64,000 bases of DNA. Origin: Helianthus annuus. Its lineage: Eukaryota; Streptophyta; Magnoliopsida; Asterales; Asteraceae. Below are positions 9,966-20,889 of this stretch, in pieces (the stretch's first letter is position 1; every line of letters starts with the position of its first letter). The position numbers were made by a program, and so were the translations under genes. The notes beneath the pieces are model-generated. The model had not been told where the DNA came from and searched no databases. It saw only the letters and a program-made list of their open reading frames with translations. The stretch is taken from the NCBI RefSeq assembly GCF_002127325.2, contig NC_035437.2, positions 168,126,265 through 168,190,264 of the forward strand. The letters run 5' to 3'.

Positions 9966-12684
9966 ATGAGTGGACGCGTTAACCTAACTCAAGCCCAGCT
10001 AACGGCTCTAATTAATAAACAAGTTACTTCAGCACTCGCAGCAGCTCAGGCAGGAGGTATAACCTGCCATTGCAACTTACTCTAGGATCTTTAGATCCTA
10101 CTCTCGTGAACCAACACTTGTGTTTAACATTGTCACTTCTTACACACACGACAGGTCAACATGCTCAGCCTCCTGCATGTACCTTCAAAACTTTTATGGA
10201 CTGTCAACCTACTACTTTCAGTGGCACTGAAGGAGCGGTAGGCCTCCTCCATTGGTTCGAGAAGCTCGAGTCTGTTTTCGAGATGTGTGAATGCCCTGAG
10301 GCTTGTAGGGTGAAGTATGCTACTGGTACTCTTGAAGGAATAGCGCTCACGTGGTGGAACGCTCAGCTTCAAATGCTGGGGATTGTTGCTGCTAACGCCA
10401 CCCCATGGAATGATTTCAAGGAACTGATCAAGGAAGAGTATTGTAGTCGTGATGACATCCACAAGTTGGAAGTCGAGTTCTTCAACTTAAAGATGACAGG
10501 GTCGGAAATCGAAGCGTATACGAAAAGATCCAACGAGCTGGCAATCTTGTGTCCTACTATGGTAGACCCTCCTATCAAGCGCATCGAGCTGTATCTCAAG
10601 GGTCTCGTACCAGAAATTCAGAGTCATGTGACCGCGGCTAACCTTGGAACCATCTAGCAAGTCACTCGACTTGCTCATCGTCTCACTGATCAGGCGGTGG
10701 AACAGAACAAACTGCCCAAGCGTATTGGTACTACTGCTACAGTCACTACTACTTCTGATGCCCCCAGCGACAACAAGCGCAAATGGGATGGAGTCTCCAG
10801 CAAGGGTTCAACATCGGCTCAGTCTCAGTCTCAGCAGCGAAAGACTGATGACTACCAGAGTCCTGGTCAGCAATCTTCTGGTAGTTAAGGGCATGGTGGA
10901 TACAGGGGGAAACCACCCCAAGTGCAACCGATGCAACAGGCATCACAGTGGGCAGTGCAACAAGGGTCGTTGTCTGAGGTGTAACAAGTTTGGTCATGAA
11001 GCAAAGGATTGCAGGGGCGCACGACCCGTGAATCAGAATCGTCAACAGCAACAGCAGGCACCACAGAATCAGCCGCAGCAGCAGCAGGGTAACAGGGGAT
11101 GCTTCCAGTGTGGTGCTGAAGGCCACTTCAATAGAAATTGTCCTCAGTTGAACCAGAACCAGAATACAACAATAATCAGGGAAACGGGAGCAACAATGGG
11201 GGTAACAATGGGGGAAACAATGGAAACAATGGCGCCCGGGGCCGTGCGTTCGTGATTGGTCAGGGTGATGCTAGGAATGATCCCGACGTCGTGATGGGTA
11301 AGTTTCTATTGGATGACTTTTATGTTAATGTTTTATTTGATTCGGGTGCCGATTCCAGTTATGTGTCTCTAAAATTTAGTCAAATGTTAAAGCGTGTCCC
11401 AACACTTTTGAACACCAAGCATGTCGTAGAGTTAGCAAATGGTAAAAGTTTAGAGGCCACACACGTAGTTAAGGGTTGTAATCTCATCTTAGCTGGTTCG
11501 ACCTTCTTTATCGACCTCATTCCTATCGTACTGGGTAGTTTCGACATTGTTATTGGTATGGATTGGTTATCGCAACATCGAGCAGAGATCCTCTGTCAGG
11601 AGAAGATCGTCCGCAATCCTCGTTCAAATGGAGAACCTTTAGTGATTCATGGCGACAAGAGTGGTGTCGTGGTAGGCATCATTTCTTTTCTTAAGGCCCA
11701 GAAGTGTTTGCGAAAGGGCCACAGTGCTATTTTAGCCCTCGTTACTAACACCGCGAAGAAAGAAAAGAAGATCGAAGATATCCCGATTGTGCGTGATTTT
11801 CCTGAAGTATTCCCTGAGGAATTACCTGGTCTCCCACCCCATCGTCAGGTTGAATTTCAAATCGAACTAGCTCCTGGAGCAGCGCCAATAGCTCGAGCAC
11901 CTTATCGTTTAGCTCCATCAGAACTAGAAGAACTGTCCACGCAACTACAAGAACTCTTGGATAAGGGTTTTATTCGTCCTAGCTCTTCGCCTTGGGGAGC
12001 TCCAGTATTATTTGTGAAGAAGAAAGACGGTACTTTCAGAATGTGTATCGATTACCGTGAACTCAACAAGGTGACCGTAAAGAATCGTTATCCTCTCCCA
12101 CGCATTGATGACTTATTCGATCAGCGGCAAGGGTCGAGCTACTATTCGAAGATTGACCTGAGGTCAGGTTACCACCAACTGAGAGTCCGTGACGAGGATA
12201 TCTCTAAGAAAGTGTTCAGGACTCGTTATGGGCATTACGAGTTCCTGGTGATGCCTTTTGGATTGACAAACGCGCCTGCAGTCTTCAAGGATCTTATGAG
12301 CAGAGTGTGCAAGCCCTATCTAGACAAGTTTGTTATTGTTTTCATCGACGACATCCTGATCTATTCTAGGAGTCAGGAGGAACACGAGCACCATCTACGG
12401 CTTATTTTGGAACTCCTCCGAACAGAACAGTTGTACGCTAAGTTTTCAAAATGCGACTTTTGGCTTCGTGAAGTCCACTTTCTAGGCCACGTGGTAAACA
12501 AGGATGGGATTCATGTCGATCCATCCAAGGTAGACTCAATTAAGAACTGGCCTGCACCCCGTACACCAACAAAAATCCGCCAATTCTTGGGTTTGGCGGG
12601 CTACTACAGAAGGTTCATCAAGGATTTCTCCAAGATTGCGCAACCTCTCACTTCACTAACTCAGAAGGGCGTCACCTACCATTG
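9966..12684 (+). pseudogene. gag-pol: E1 gag-protease-RT, left part of polyprotein
   Basis: I take the ATG at 9,966 (MSGRVNLTQAQ) as the start. After an intron-like gap (10,057-10,154) the gag core follows (LHWFEKLESVF, ALTWWNAQ). Zinc knuckles are at 10,923 on, 10,971-11,012 (CLRCNKFGHEAKDC) and 11,100-11,141 ([14 protein letters not shown]). The protease motif DSGAD is at 11,339, and RT runs from about 11,950 with FIDD at 12,341-12,352. Breaks are a TAG at 10,655-10,657 and frameshifts near 10,900 and 11,163; between them the knuckles read in another frame. At 12,684 the frame runs into solo LTR S1 and resumes at 38,983. Not functional. Confidence 0.9.
10057..10154 (+). other. Putative 98-bp intron in E1 gag
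   Basis: The frame from 9,966 runs to GCAGGAG|GTATAAC and would stop soon after. Removing 10,057-10,154 (GT donor, ...ACGACAG acceptor) joins it in frame to the gag core at 10,155, whose homologous region follows directly. The GT-AG borders and exact frame support a true intron, though a deletion or frameshift history is possible. Confidence 0.65.
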
Positions 12685-13190
12685 TGTTACACCCTAATTC
12701 ATATTTGACAAAAAAGTCGCAGCGGAAACTCATGCCATAAAATTTCTTTCATTATTAACGTCATGACTTACTTGAAAGTACGTTTTAATATGTATCTTTT
12801 ACAAAAAAATAAAGCATAAGCCCTGATTACTAATAATACATATTCAGTTATTCCCGTACAATCTAGCTTGTGACTCGCTCTTCGAGCTCTATTCCTCGTG
12901 ATAACCACCCGTGATTCGTACAACCTGCACTCACCACATACATTCATCACATTAGTATACAATACATAAACAAGACTCAATACATGTACACTTTCCATTC
13001 AGCTTTCTCTCTAACTTTAAGCATATCATTAGCGTATCCATTCCCTTGTGAGTCTTCAATAATGTACCTGCGTAAATCTTCGTTTTCCAGGTACATGATT
13101 AATATCATTAACACTTAACGTATCCAAAATCATACTTACATATACTCTTGCATACATCCATACCTCAATACATACATGCCTGCACTCATA

Positions 13191-13655
13191 CGTATCTTCA
13201 TATATTCATAAATACACTTCTACATATGTACCTACATTCATACGTCTTTACATTCATGCCTACGATCGCACGTACTCCCATACATACACAAATACACATT
13301 TGTATACATACGTACATTTCTACGCCTTCACATATATACATACTATCATACGTATCTTCATATATACATAAATACGCTTCTACATACGTACCTACATTCA
13401 TACGTCTCTACATTCATGCCTACGATCACACGTACTCCCATACATACACAAATACACATTTGCATACATACATACATTTCTACGCCTTCACATATATACA
13501 TACTATCATACGTATCTTCATATATACATAAATACGCTTCTACATACGTACCTATATTCATACGTCTCTACATTCATGCCTACGATCACACGTACTTCCA
13601 TACATACACAAATACACATTTGCATACATACATACACCTCTACATACATACATAC
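13191..13655. repeat. 160-bp tandem repeat, about 2.9 copies, in S1
   Basis: Units start at 13,191, 13,351 and 13,511 (each begins CGTATCTTCATATA). They consist of CATA/TACA-rich words with CGTACCTACATTCATACGTC. The third unit is cut short just before the Tat insertion. In the related LARD LTRs the equivalent zone carries a TACA microsatellite and a different 40-bp repeat. Confidence 0.85.
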
Positions 13656-13890
13656 CCTTCTGAAGGGGTATGGTCCCAGATCTCGCGTCAGCATCGACCG
13701 CGAGTGACCATTACCCTTATCAAAACCCCCACCAGCTAACAACCTACTTGTGCCCATGCGAGAACGCGTCGGCACAAGGGTTGAATCCAATCTATCTAGT
13801 AACGAAGGAGGACTTACATGGAACATGAGAACGGTAGAGTGATGCGACATAGCATCACATCTGGTGTATGAAAACGGAAGTATTCACAGC

Positions 13891-14149
13891 GATGCGGCCT
13901 CGCACCGCGTCCAGTGAACACTTCTATCAATACAAGGAAGCCTTACCTTAGGCATAGAAGAAGATGAACATAACGGTGCGGCTGGCACCGCACCATATGG
14001 GCATTTTCGTCACGACAAGGGATGCAGGCAAATAGTCTCCGCGGACGACGATGCGGCCAGCACCGCATCTCGCGTATTTCTTGGTCACAAGTAGGAGACG
14101 CGGTAACCTCAGACGTTACCGCATGCAGCGATGCGGCTTGCACCGCATC
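13891..14149. repeat. GATGCGG...CCGCATC hairpin series in the Tat LTR
   Basis: Four short hairpins lie at 13,891-13,911 (imperfect), 13,975-13,994 (GGTGCGG/CCGCACC), 14,050-14,069 and 14,130-14,149 (GATGCGG/CCGCATC). GCGGTAAC-7 nt-GTTACCGC lies at 14,100-14,122. They are spaced roughly 55-85 bp apart upstream of the TATA box and are repeated in the 3' LTR at an offset of 21,607. Confidence 0.9.
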
Positions 14150-14330
14150 CTATGCACTCAACAAGTGGGACTGACACCACAGTGCAAGTGGCACCAATGG
14201 CAGTTACCTGTCAGAGCTACGTAAGCAATGGACTGACGTGGCGTAACCTCCACAACCGACAAGCCTGACACACCTACAAAGGTGCAGCACGTCGTCAGTC
14301 CATCCGTCATCCTCCTCCTTCACTCCTCGG

Positions 14331-14340
14331 CTATAAATAC
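14331..14340 (+). promoter_or_regulatory. TATA box of the Tat LTR promoter
   Basis: CTATAAATAC follows a pyrimidine-rich stretch (CCTCCTCCTTCACTCCTCGG). The same box in the 3' LTR is at 35,938-35,947. It is the only good TATA box in the LTR and the likely gag-pol promoter. Confidence 0.8.
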
Positions 14341-14671
14341 CAACCCCAAACCAGGTTTGAGGTATCTCTTCACAACTCTCTCACTACTACTACTATCTTA
14401 CTTTGCTTCCCAAGCAAACTACTGATTCTCACGCCGGAGAGTGGTAACAAGGAGCACCCCCCACCCCATCCTCCTTGTTACGAGTCACGGCTTGTTTCCT
14501 TGTGCAGGAGATCAACCACCGGTGATCCAGCCAGCGATCCTCGAGAGGAAGGGATTAACCCTTCTTGACGAGACCAGTGTGTTAACCCTGCCCGGTTAAC
14601 CATTGTTTCATCATTGGCACCCACCGCTACTCTTAGCATTTTTTCATCTATCCTTTTCCTCTCTCAAGATC

Positions 14672-17600
14672 ATGACTGATCACCAAAACAACACTGCGGA
14701 TAACCAAAATCCCCCAATCCCACCTCCGATAGGGGTCAATCCCTCGACCTCCCAACCCGGACACATTGGCACGTCCACACAAAGGGGTCCCTCCTTTACG
14801 TTTGGACATGACTTATCACAGTTCGCACCTGCGATCCCACCAGGCATGGACGTTCATACCTGGTATGATCAGCAGGCAGCCCAGCTGACAGCAACATACA
14901 ACCGCGTTTGTGCGGAAGCGCATATACAAGCTGGGCCTACCCCAGCACCGCACACCCATGCTGACCGTATTTTACAATACGACGGCAGGGTACATTCACG
15001 TCCGGCTTCAAGAAGCCGACGTGAAGACCGCGGATCGTCTTACTGTTCGGTCCGCACACTCCACGAGGACGATTCCTCGTATGGGTCCCACACCAGAGGA
15101 CCAGTGCATACCCGCCTTGGTCCTTATGGCGAGGACAGGCGGCGGTCTACCTCCCGACACGGCCCAGGTATTCAGAGCAGGCTGGGCCCACAACCATACA
15201 CCGAAGGGTACGGTCATACCGACCCTGACGACTGTACCTACCGCGGGGATTCGCACGACACCAGCAGCAGACCGGGAGGGCGCAACTATGTTCCTCCCAG
15301 TCACCCCCGCAACACATACCTCAGGGCGGCCAAGCGCCCTGCCAATGAACCATACAGGCCAAAGGCAGCAGCCGAAAATTCCAAGTTCGCCCCGCGGATT
15401 GCCCACGCCCGGGTCACAACTACAAAATTCCCATTCGGCATCGGGAAATACAGTGGTTCGACCGACCCGGACGACCACATGAACGTCTTCATGGGCGCAG
15501 GGTGCAACGACCAGTGGGATGAACCCACGTGGTGTAATTTTTTCCCCCAGACCCTCACGGGCCTGGCCAGGGCATGGTTCGATTCTTTGCCAGTGGGATC
15601 ACTGGAATCATTCGAGGACTTGCGTACCAAGTTCCTCGCCCATTTCAGCTAACAACGACGCCACGAACGCGATTCGATGGACGTCATGAATATCTGGCGA
15701 AGGGACGACGAATCTATTGAAGCATTCGTCGTCCGTTACAACAAAGAGTGCCTGGAGATAGGTGACGTGGCAGACCAAATGGCACGGAACCACTTCATCA
15801 AGGCAGTCAGGGACAAGCAGATGGTCATGACCATCTCAGGCAAGGAAGGCTTGCCTAAAAAATGGGAAGATGTCATGACCGCGGTCAAGACATACGCCCA
15901 GACGCAGCGGTCTCTTGAACCGCATCTGGCGAAGGCACAGCCCCAAGACGAAACCTCCCACCAAGGGTCCAAGCGTAATAATAAACGCAACAGGGACGCG
16001 GGAAATCGTAACAACATTTCCAAACCATATTTCCTGCGAACCAACACGTTCGACCCAAGGAACCACAACCCCGCCCGAGACAATCGGGCGTCAAAAAAAG
16101 ATTCTCGGGATCGCAACTGGACCGAGATCACCATGTCGCCAAGTGAGGTCCTTCTTGCGGACCCACAGTTCTTGCGACCGGCCCAACCAATGAAGTCCAA
16201 GAAAAATCAGGACCTCACACTCTACTGTGAGTACCACAAGGACTCGGGCCACACCACCAACAACTGCATCAGTCTCCGGCTGGAGATTGAGCGGGCCTTA
16301 AAGGAGGGGAAACTGCAACACCTTTTGCCAGGTGGGCAAAAACCCACCAAGCGCATCACCCCTCATGGCGAAGGTACCTCCTCCGGGAAGAGAACCATGT
16401 ACGTGGCTTCCACCCACATGACCCACGGAGGCAAAGGTAGGCTGCGCAAAGCGGCGAGAAGGCCGGACAATGACTGGAAAGACGAGCAAGTCGTCTTTCC
16501 AAAAGTCCGAGGCGGACCGCGCGATAGGCGCGCCGTCGTTATTTCAGGCCAACTGGCACACTACTGCACCGAGCGTCTATTCATCGACCTGGGCAGTACA
16601 TCTGATATAATCTACGAACAATGCTTCAACCAGTTCGACCAGGAGGACAAAGATCGGTTGCAAGCGGTAGATTACCCATTGGCCGGGTTCGCAGGGGAAA
16701 CTGTCTTTCCCCTGGGCCAGATTACTTTTCCTGTGCGTCTTTCCAACGGAAGACACACAAGGACAGAAGAGGTAAACTTCATGGTTTTACCTCACACCTC
16801 CAGATATGACGTACTCCTCGGGAGAGAATCCCAAGGAGATTTCAATATGATTACATCCGTCCCCCACTCTGCGGTCGGTTTCCCAACCGAATCGGGGGTC
16901 GTGATAATCTATGCCCGCAGGGACGTCATGATGTCGGACGAAATACGTCCGACTAAGGTCGCAAGGCCCACTCCCAACGACCAACCAGAAAAATGGGTTC
17001 TCAACGCGAGATACCCAGAACAAAAGGTCACATTGGGTCACGCCTTGTCCCCAGCCACCAAAGCACACCTGAAGCAACTTCTCTTCAGGAACCAAGACAT
17101 CTTCGCGTGGACACCCGCAGACATGACCGGGGTCCCACGTGATATTGCGCAACATCACTTGAATACCTTTCCAGGTATTAAGCCAGTGATCCAAGGCCAA
17201 CGCCACCTTGGGTCAGCTAAAAATCAGGCGATGCAAGAGCAGATCGAAGAACTGCTCTCCGCAGGCATCCTGCGGGAAGTCAAATACCAGACTTGGTTAT
17301 CCAACCCAGTCATGGTAGAGAAACCTTCCGGGGGCTGGCGCATGTGCGTCGATTACAAAGACCTTTACAAAGCCTGCCCCAAGGATTGTTACGCGCTTCC
17401 AGAAATCGACGAAAAAGTCGATAATCTCGCACCATTCAGGTGGAAGTGTTTCCTCGATTACTACAAAGGGTACCATCAAGTACAAATGGCAATCGAGGAT
17501 GAAGACAAAACGGCATTCCGGACTCCCACCGGAAATTACTGTTATACAAAGATGCCGTTTGGGTTGTGCAACGCGGCCTCAACATATCAAAAGCTGATGA

Positions 17601-20221
17601 ACGACACTTTCCGCGGCCAAATAAGCAAAAGTGTCGAAATCTACATGGACGACCTAGTCGTCATGAGCATGGAAGAAGATACCATGCTCACAGACATTGA
17701 AAGAACATTCCAGACTCTGCGAAGCGTTAACATAAAGCTCAATCCAGGGAAATGCTCGTTTGGAATGGAAGAAGGCAAATTCCTTGGGTTCATCGTGACC
17801 AAAGATGGATTCAAGGTAAACCCGGAGAAAGTCCAGGCGATCGAGCGCATGCCATCGCCTTCATCGATGAAAGATATGCAACGGCTAGCCGGCAGACTAG
17901 CGGCACTCAACAGATTCTTAGCCAACCATGCAGCTAAGTCTTATCCTTTCATCAAGACCCTGCGGAGCTGTTCAAAGAAAGAACAATTCCAGTGGACCGC
18001 AGAGGCTGAAAAGGCCTTCCGGGAAATGAAGGAGTGTTTGATACAACTCCCAACTCTAACCGCACCACGCAAGGATGAGCCACTCATATTATACCTATCC
18101 GCCGCGGACAACGCGGTGGGTGCGGTATTGATAGTGGAGCGAGAGGGTGTCCAAACACCCATCTATTACATCAGCAAGATGCTCAACAACCCAGAGACGA
18201 GATACTCAATAATGGAGAAGTTGGTGCTAACATTAGTGCACACTTCAAGACGGTTGCGACGCTACTTCGTAAACCACGTCATCACAGTGCTAACCAATTA
18301 CAGGATCGGCCCGATCCTATCCAAACCTGACATCTCTGGGAGATTAGCAAAATGGGCAATCGAGCTGGGCGCACACACGATACACTATAAACCGCGCCCC
18401 GCGATTAAAGGCCAGATCTTAGCTGATTTCGCCGCCGAAGTACCGGTGAATCGCATCCAAGAATGCGAAGAAGCACAAACTCCTGCACCAACGCCATCCT
18501 CCTCAGAAACATGGGCACTATTCACCGATGGTGCCTCCAACGAGGAAGGTGCGGGTGCAGGTCTGCGACTCGTCAGCCCTGACGGCCAAGAGCTTACATA
18601 TGCAATCCGCCTCGATTTCAAAAGCACAAACAACGAGGCAGAATATGAGGCCCTGTTAGCGGGGCTACGTTTAGCAGTCAAAATCGGCGTGCAACATCTG
18701 GAAGCACACGTCGACTCTTTGTTAGTTGCAGGCCAAATACGCGGCGACTATGCCGCAAAAGGGGATATCATGATCCTCTACCTCGAGCAAGCCCTGCAAC
18801 TAATATCCAAATTCGCTTCGTTCAATATTCGCCATATTAATCGAAGCGAAAACAAGTCCGCAGATGCACTATCAAAACTTGCATCTACCAGCTTCCAACA
18901 CTTGGCAAAGGAGATACGCATCGAAATTCTGCAAAATCCCTCGGTACCCCTACGCCAAGTCAATGTCATTCAATACGGTACAACATCATGGATGACACCT
19001 ATTATCGCATATCTACAATCAGGTGTGACTCCCGAAAGCAAGTCAGAGGCACGCAAGTTGCAACACAAAGCGTGCCACTATCAAATGGGAGACGGTATCT
19101 TATACCGAAAGTCATACCTCGGGCCACTCCTGCGATGCGTCAACCCACAGGATGCCACATACCTCATCCGAGAGATACACGAGGGCATATGTGGCATACA
19201 TACTGGACCGCGCATGGTAGTGGCCAAAATCACGAATGCCGGGTATTACTGGCCCGGCATGCACCTGGACGCCGTCAAAGAGTTGCGCAAATGCATTGAC
19301 TGTCAACGTCATGCTCCAAAAACCTTGCGGCCAAAGAACAACTTAGTCCCCGTCACAACCGCATGGCCCTTTCAGAAATGGGCAATTGACGTTGTGGGAC
19401 CCTTCCCTGACGCTCCGGGTGCGGTCAAATTTATCATAGTAGCGGTCGATTACTTCACAAAATGGGTAGAAGCAAAACCGCTCGCCTCAACCACTGCTAT
19501 GATAACAAGAAAGTTCATTTGGGAACACATCATCTGCCGTTTCGGTTTACCAATGTGCATTGTCACCGATAACGGCACCAACTTCGCTGCCGATGAATTT
19601 CAAAAATGGCTAGAAGAACTACATATTGAGCACATATTCTCATCAGTCGCACACCCGCAAGGGAACGGCCAAGTTGAGAGTATCAATAAAAGCCTAGTCG
19701 AAGGGATCAAGGCACGGTTGGGAACGGCCAGTAGTGGCTGGGTCGATGAACTCCCAAGTATCTTATGGGCTCACCGTACAAGCCCAAAAACAAGCAACGG
19801 GGAGACACCTTTCAGCCTAGTCTACGGTTCAGAAGCGGTGATCCCCGCGGAAGTAGGTCTCCCATCTCCTAGAATGTTGGCTGTTGAAAAACTAGACAAC
19901 AACACGGAACGCAGGATCGATTTGGACCTCTTGGAAGAAAGGCGCGAAAACGCTGCCATCAACGAGGCCAAATATAAATCCAAACTTGAAAAGTACTACA
20001 ACGCGCGCGTCCGCGTTTGTACTTTCAACCCAGGAGACTACGTCCTACGCGACAATGAGGCATCTAATGCCGAGCGCCCAGGCAAACTTGCCCCCAAGTG
20101 GGAAGGACCCTACCTCATCAAAGAGGTCTTAGGGAAAGGCGCGTACAAATTACAAACGCTAGAAGGCGAACCTATCGCACGAACATGGAATGCACAACAG
20201 CTTCGACGCTGTTATATGTAA
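14672..20221 (+). CDS. gag-pol: Tat gag-pol polyprotein with one in-frame TAA
   Basis: A single frame runs from ATG 14,672 (MTDHQNNTADNQ) to TAA 20,219-20,221, broken only by TAA at 15,650-15,652. Domains in order: Pro/Arg-rich gag; gag core (WFDSLPVGSLESFEDL); knuckle-like CEYHKDSGHTTNNC near 16,230; protease FIDLGSTSD near 16,580; RT with YMDD at 17,642-17,653; a first RNase H whose acidic residues look lost (SAADNAVGA, TNYRI); a second, archaeal-type RNase H with DGAS, NNEAEYEAL, VDSLLV and SADALSK; and integrase with the HHCC zinc region (H...H...CIDCQRH) and the acidic triad WAIDVVGPF, VTDNGTNF, GQVESINK. Without the one stop it would look coding-competent. The stop is either a mutation or a readthrough site. 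Confidence 0.92.
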
Positions 20222-20889
20222 GCCATGTTCTTACATTTCTCTATGTAACCTATCGGGCCGCAGGTCATTGGCAAATAAATAAATAAACAATTTTATACAT
20301 TATTGTTTGTTACTACTATTACAAATGCGTGTTCCACTTTGCGGTATCCCAAAAACAGATTGGCAAAATCTTCATTCGCGATACCCATACAAAGTGGTAA
20401 CCACACACAAATATTGTAATAGGCCAGCAGAAGGCAAAAAGACTTGCATATTTATCCGGCCGGATAAACAAGTTTTTTGTTAACACTTAACACAATTCCT
20501 GAGCCCAAAAAGGCAAACAACGGAATTGACGCGTACTCATACGACAAAGGTATGGAGTATACTTGACCCCATTCACAAATGGGTAGAGTTCCGGATATAT
20601 AAGCTTTTACAAAGTTTACACAATTCTAAAACCCTAACGGGGTAAATAACAGAATTGACGCGTACTCATACGACAAAAGTATGGAGTATACTTGACCCCA
20701 TTCACAAATGGGTAAAGTTCCGCATACATACGTTCAAACATGCAAGAAGTAAAAACACTTGTACAAATTGAACAAACAACTTTATATTCAAAAAATTCAA
20801 GCACCCACGTGATGCTTAATGGATTTACATAAAGTTCCTATTCTATACAAGAGGGAAACAAAAAGGAGGCACACTAGTCAACCTAAGCC
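20222..20889. other. Convergent region between pol and the antisense gene, with 129-bp direct repeats
   Basis: The sense pol stop and the antisense gene stop face each other across 668 bp. Two copies of a ~75-bp segment lie 129 bp apart (from 20,524 and from 20,653). Each has AATTGACGCGTACTCATACG, a GTATGGAGTATACTTGACCC arm and the hairpin CCCATT-CACA-AATGGG. Transcripts from both strands must end here, so the repeats may serve 3'-end formation (inference). Confidence 0.7.

Larger units (their letters stand above)
13661..14613 (+). repeat. Tat 5' LTR
   Basis: It starts TGAAGGGG and ends TGTTTCATCA, and is directly followed by TTGGCACCCACC, the probable PBS (tRNA not identified). A TATA box CTATAAATAC lies at 14,331-14,340, giving a likely transcript start about 30 bp downstream and an R-U5 of roughly 240 bp. 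GATGCGG/CCGCATC hairpins fill the U3. Confidence 0.95.

Noticed and set aside
13148..13739. Frames rich in YIHTYIHT-like repeats on both strands
   Set aside because: They come from TACA/CATA repeats in LTR S1; similar frames at 24,486-24,713 and 30,239-30,484 have the same cause.
15008..15478. Minus-strand frame of 156 codons opposite Tat gag
   Set aside because: It is a shadow of the GC-rich gag coding frame; no splice or promoter signals, unlike the true antisense gene further down.
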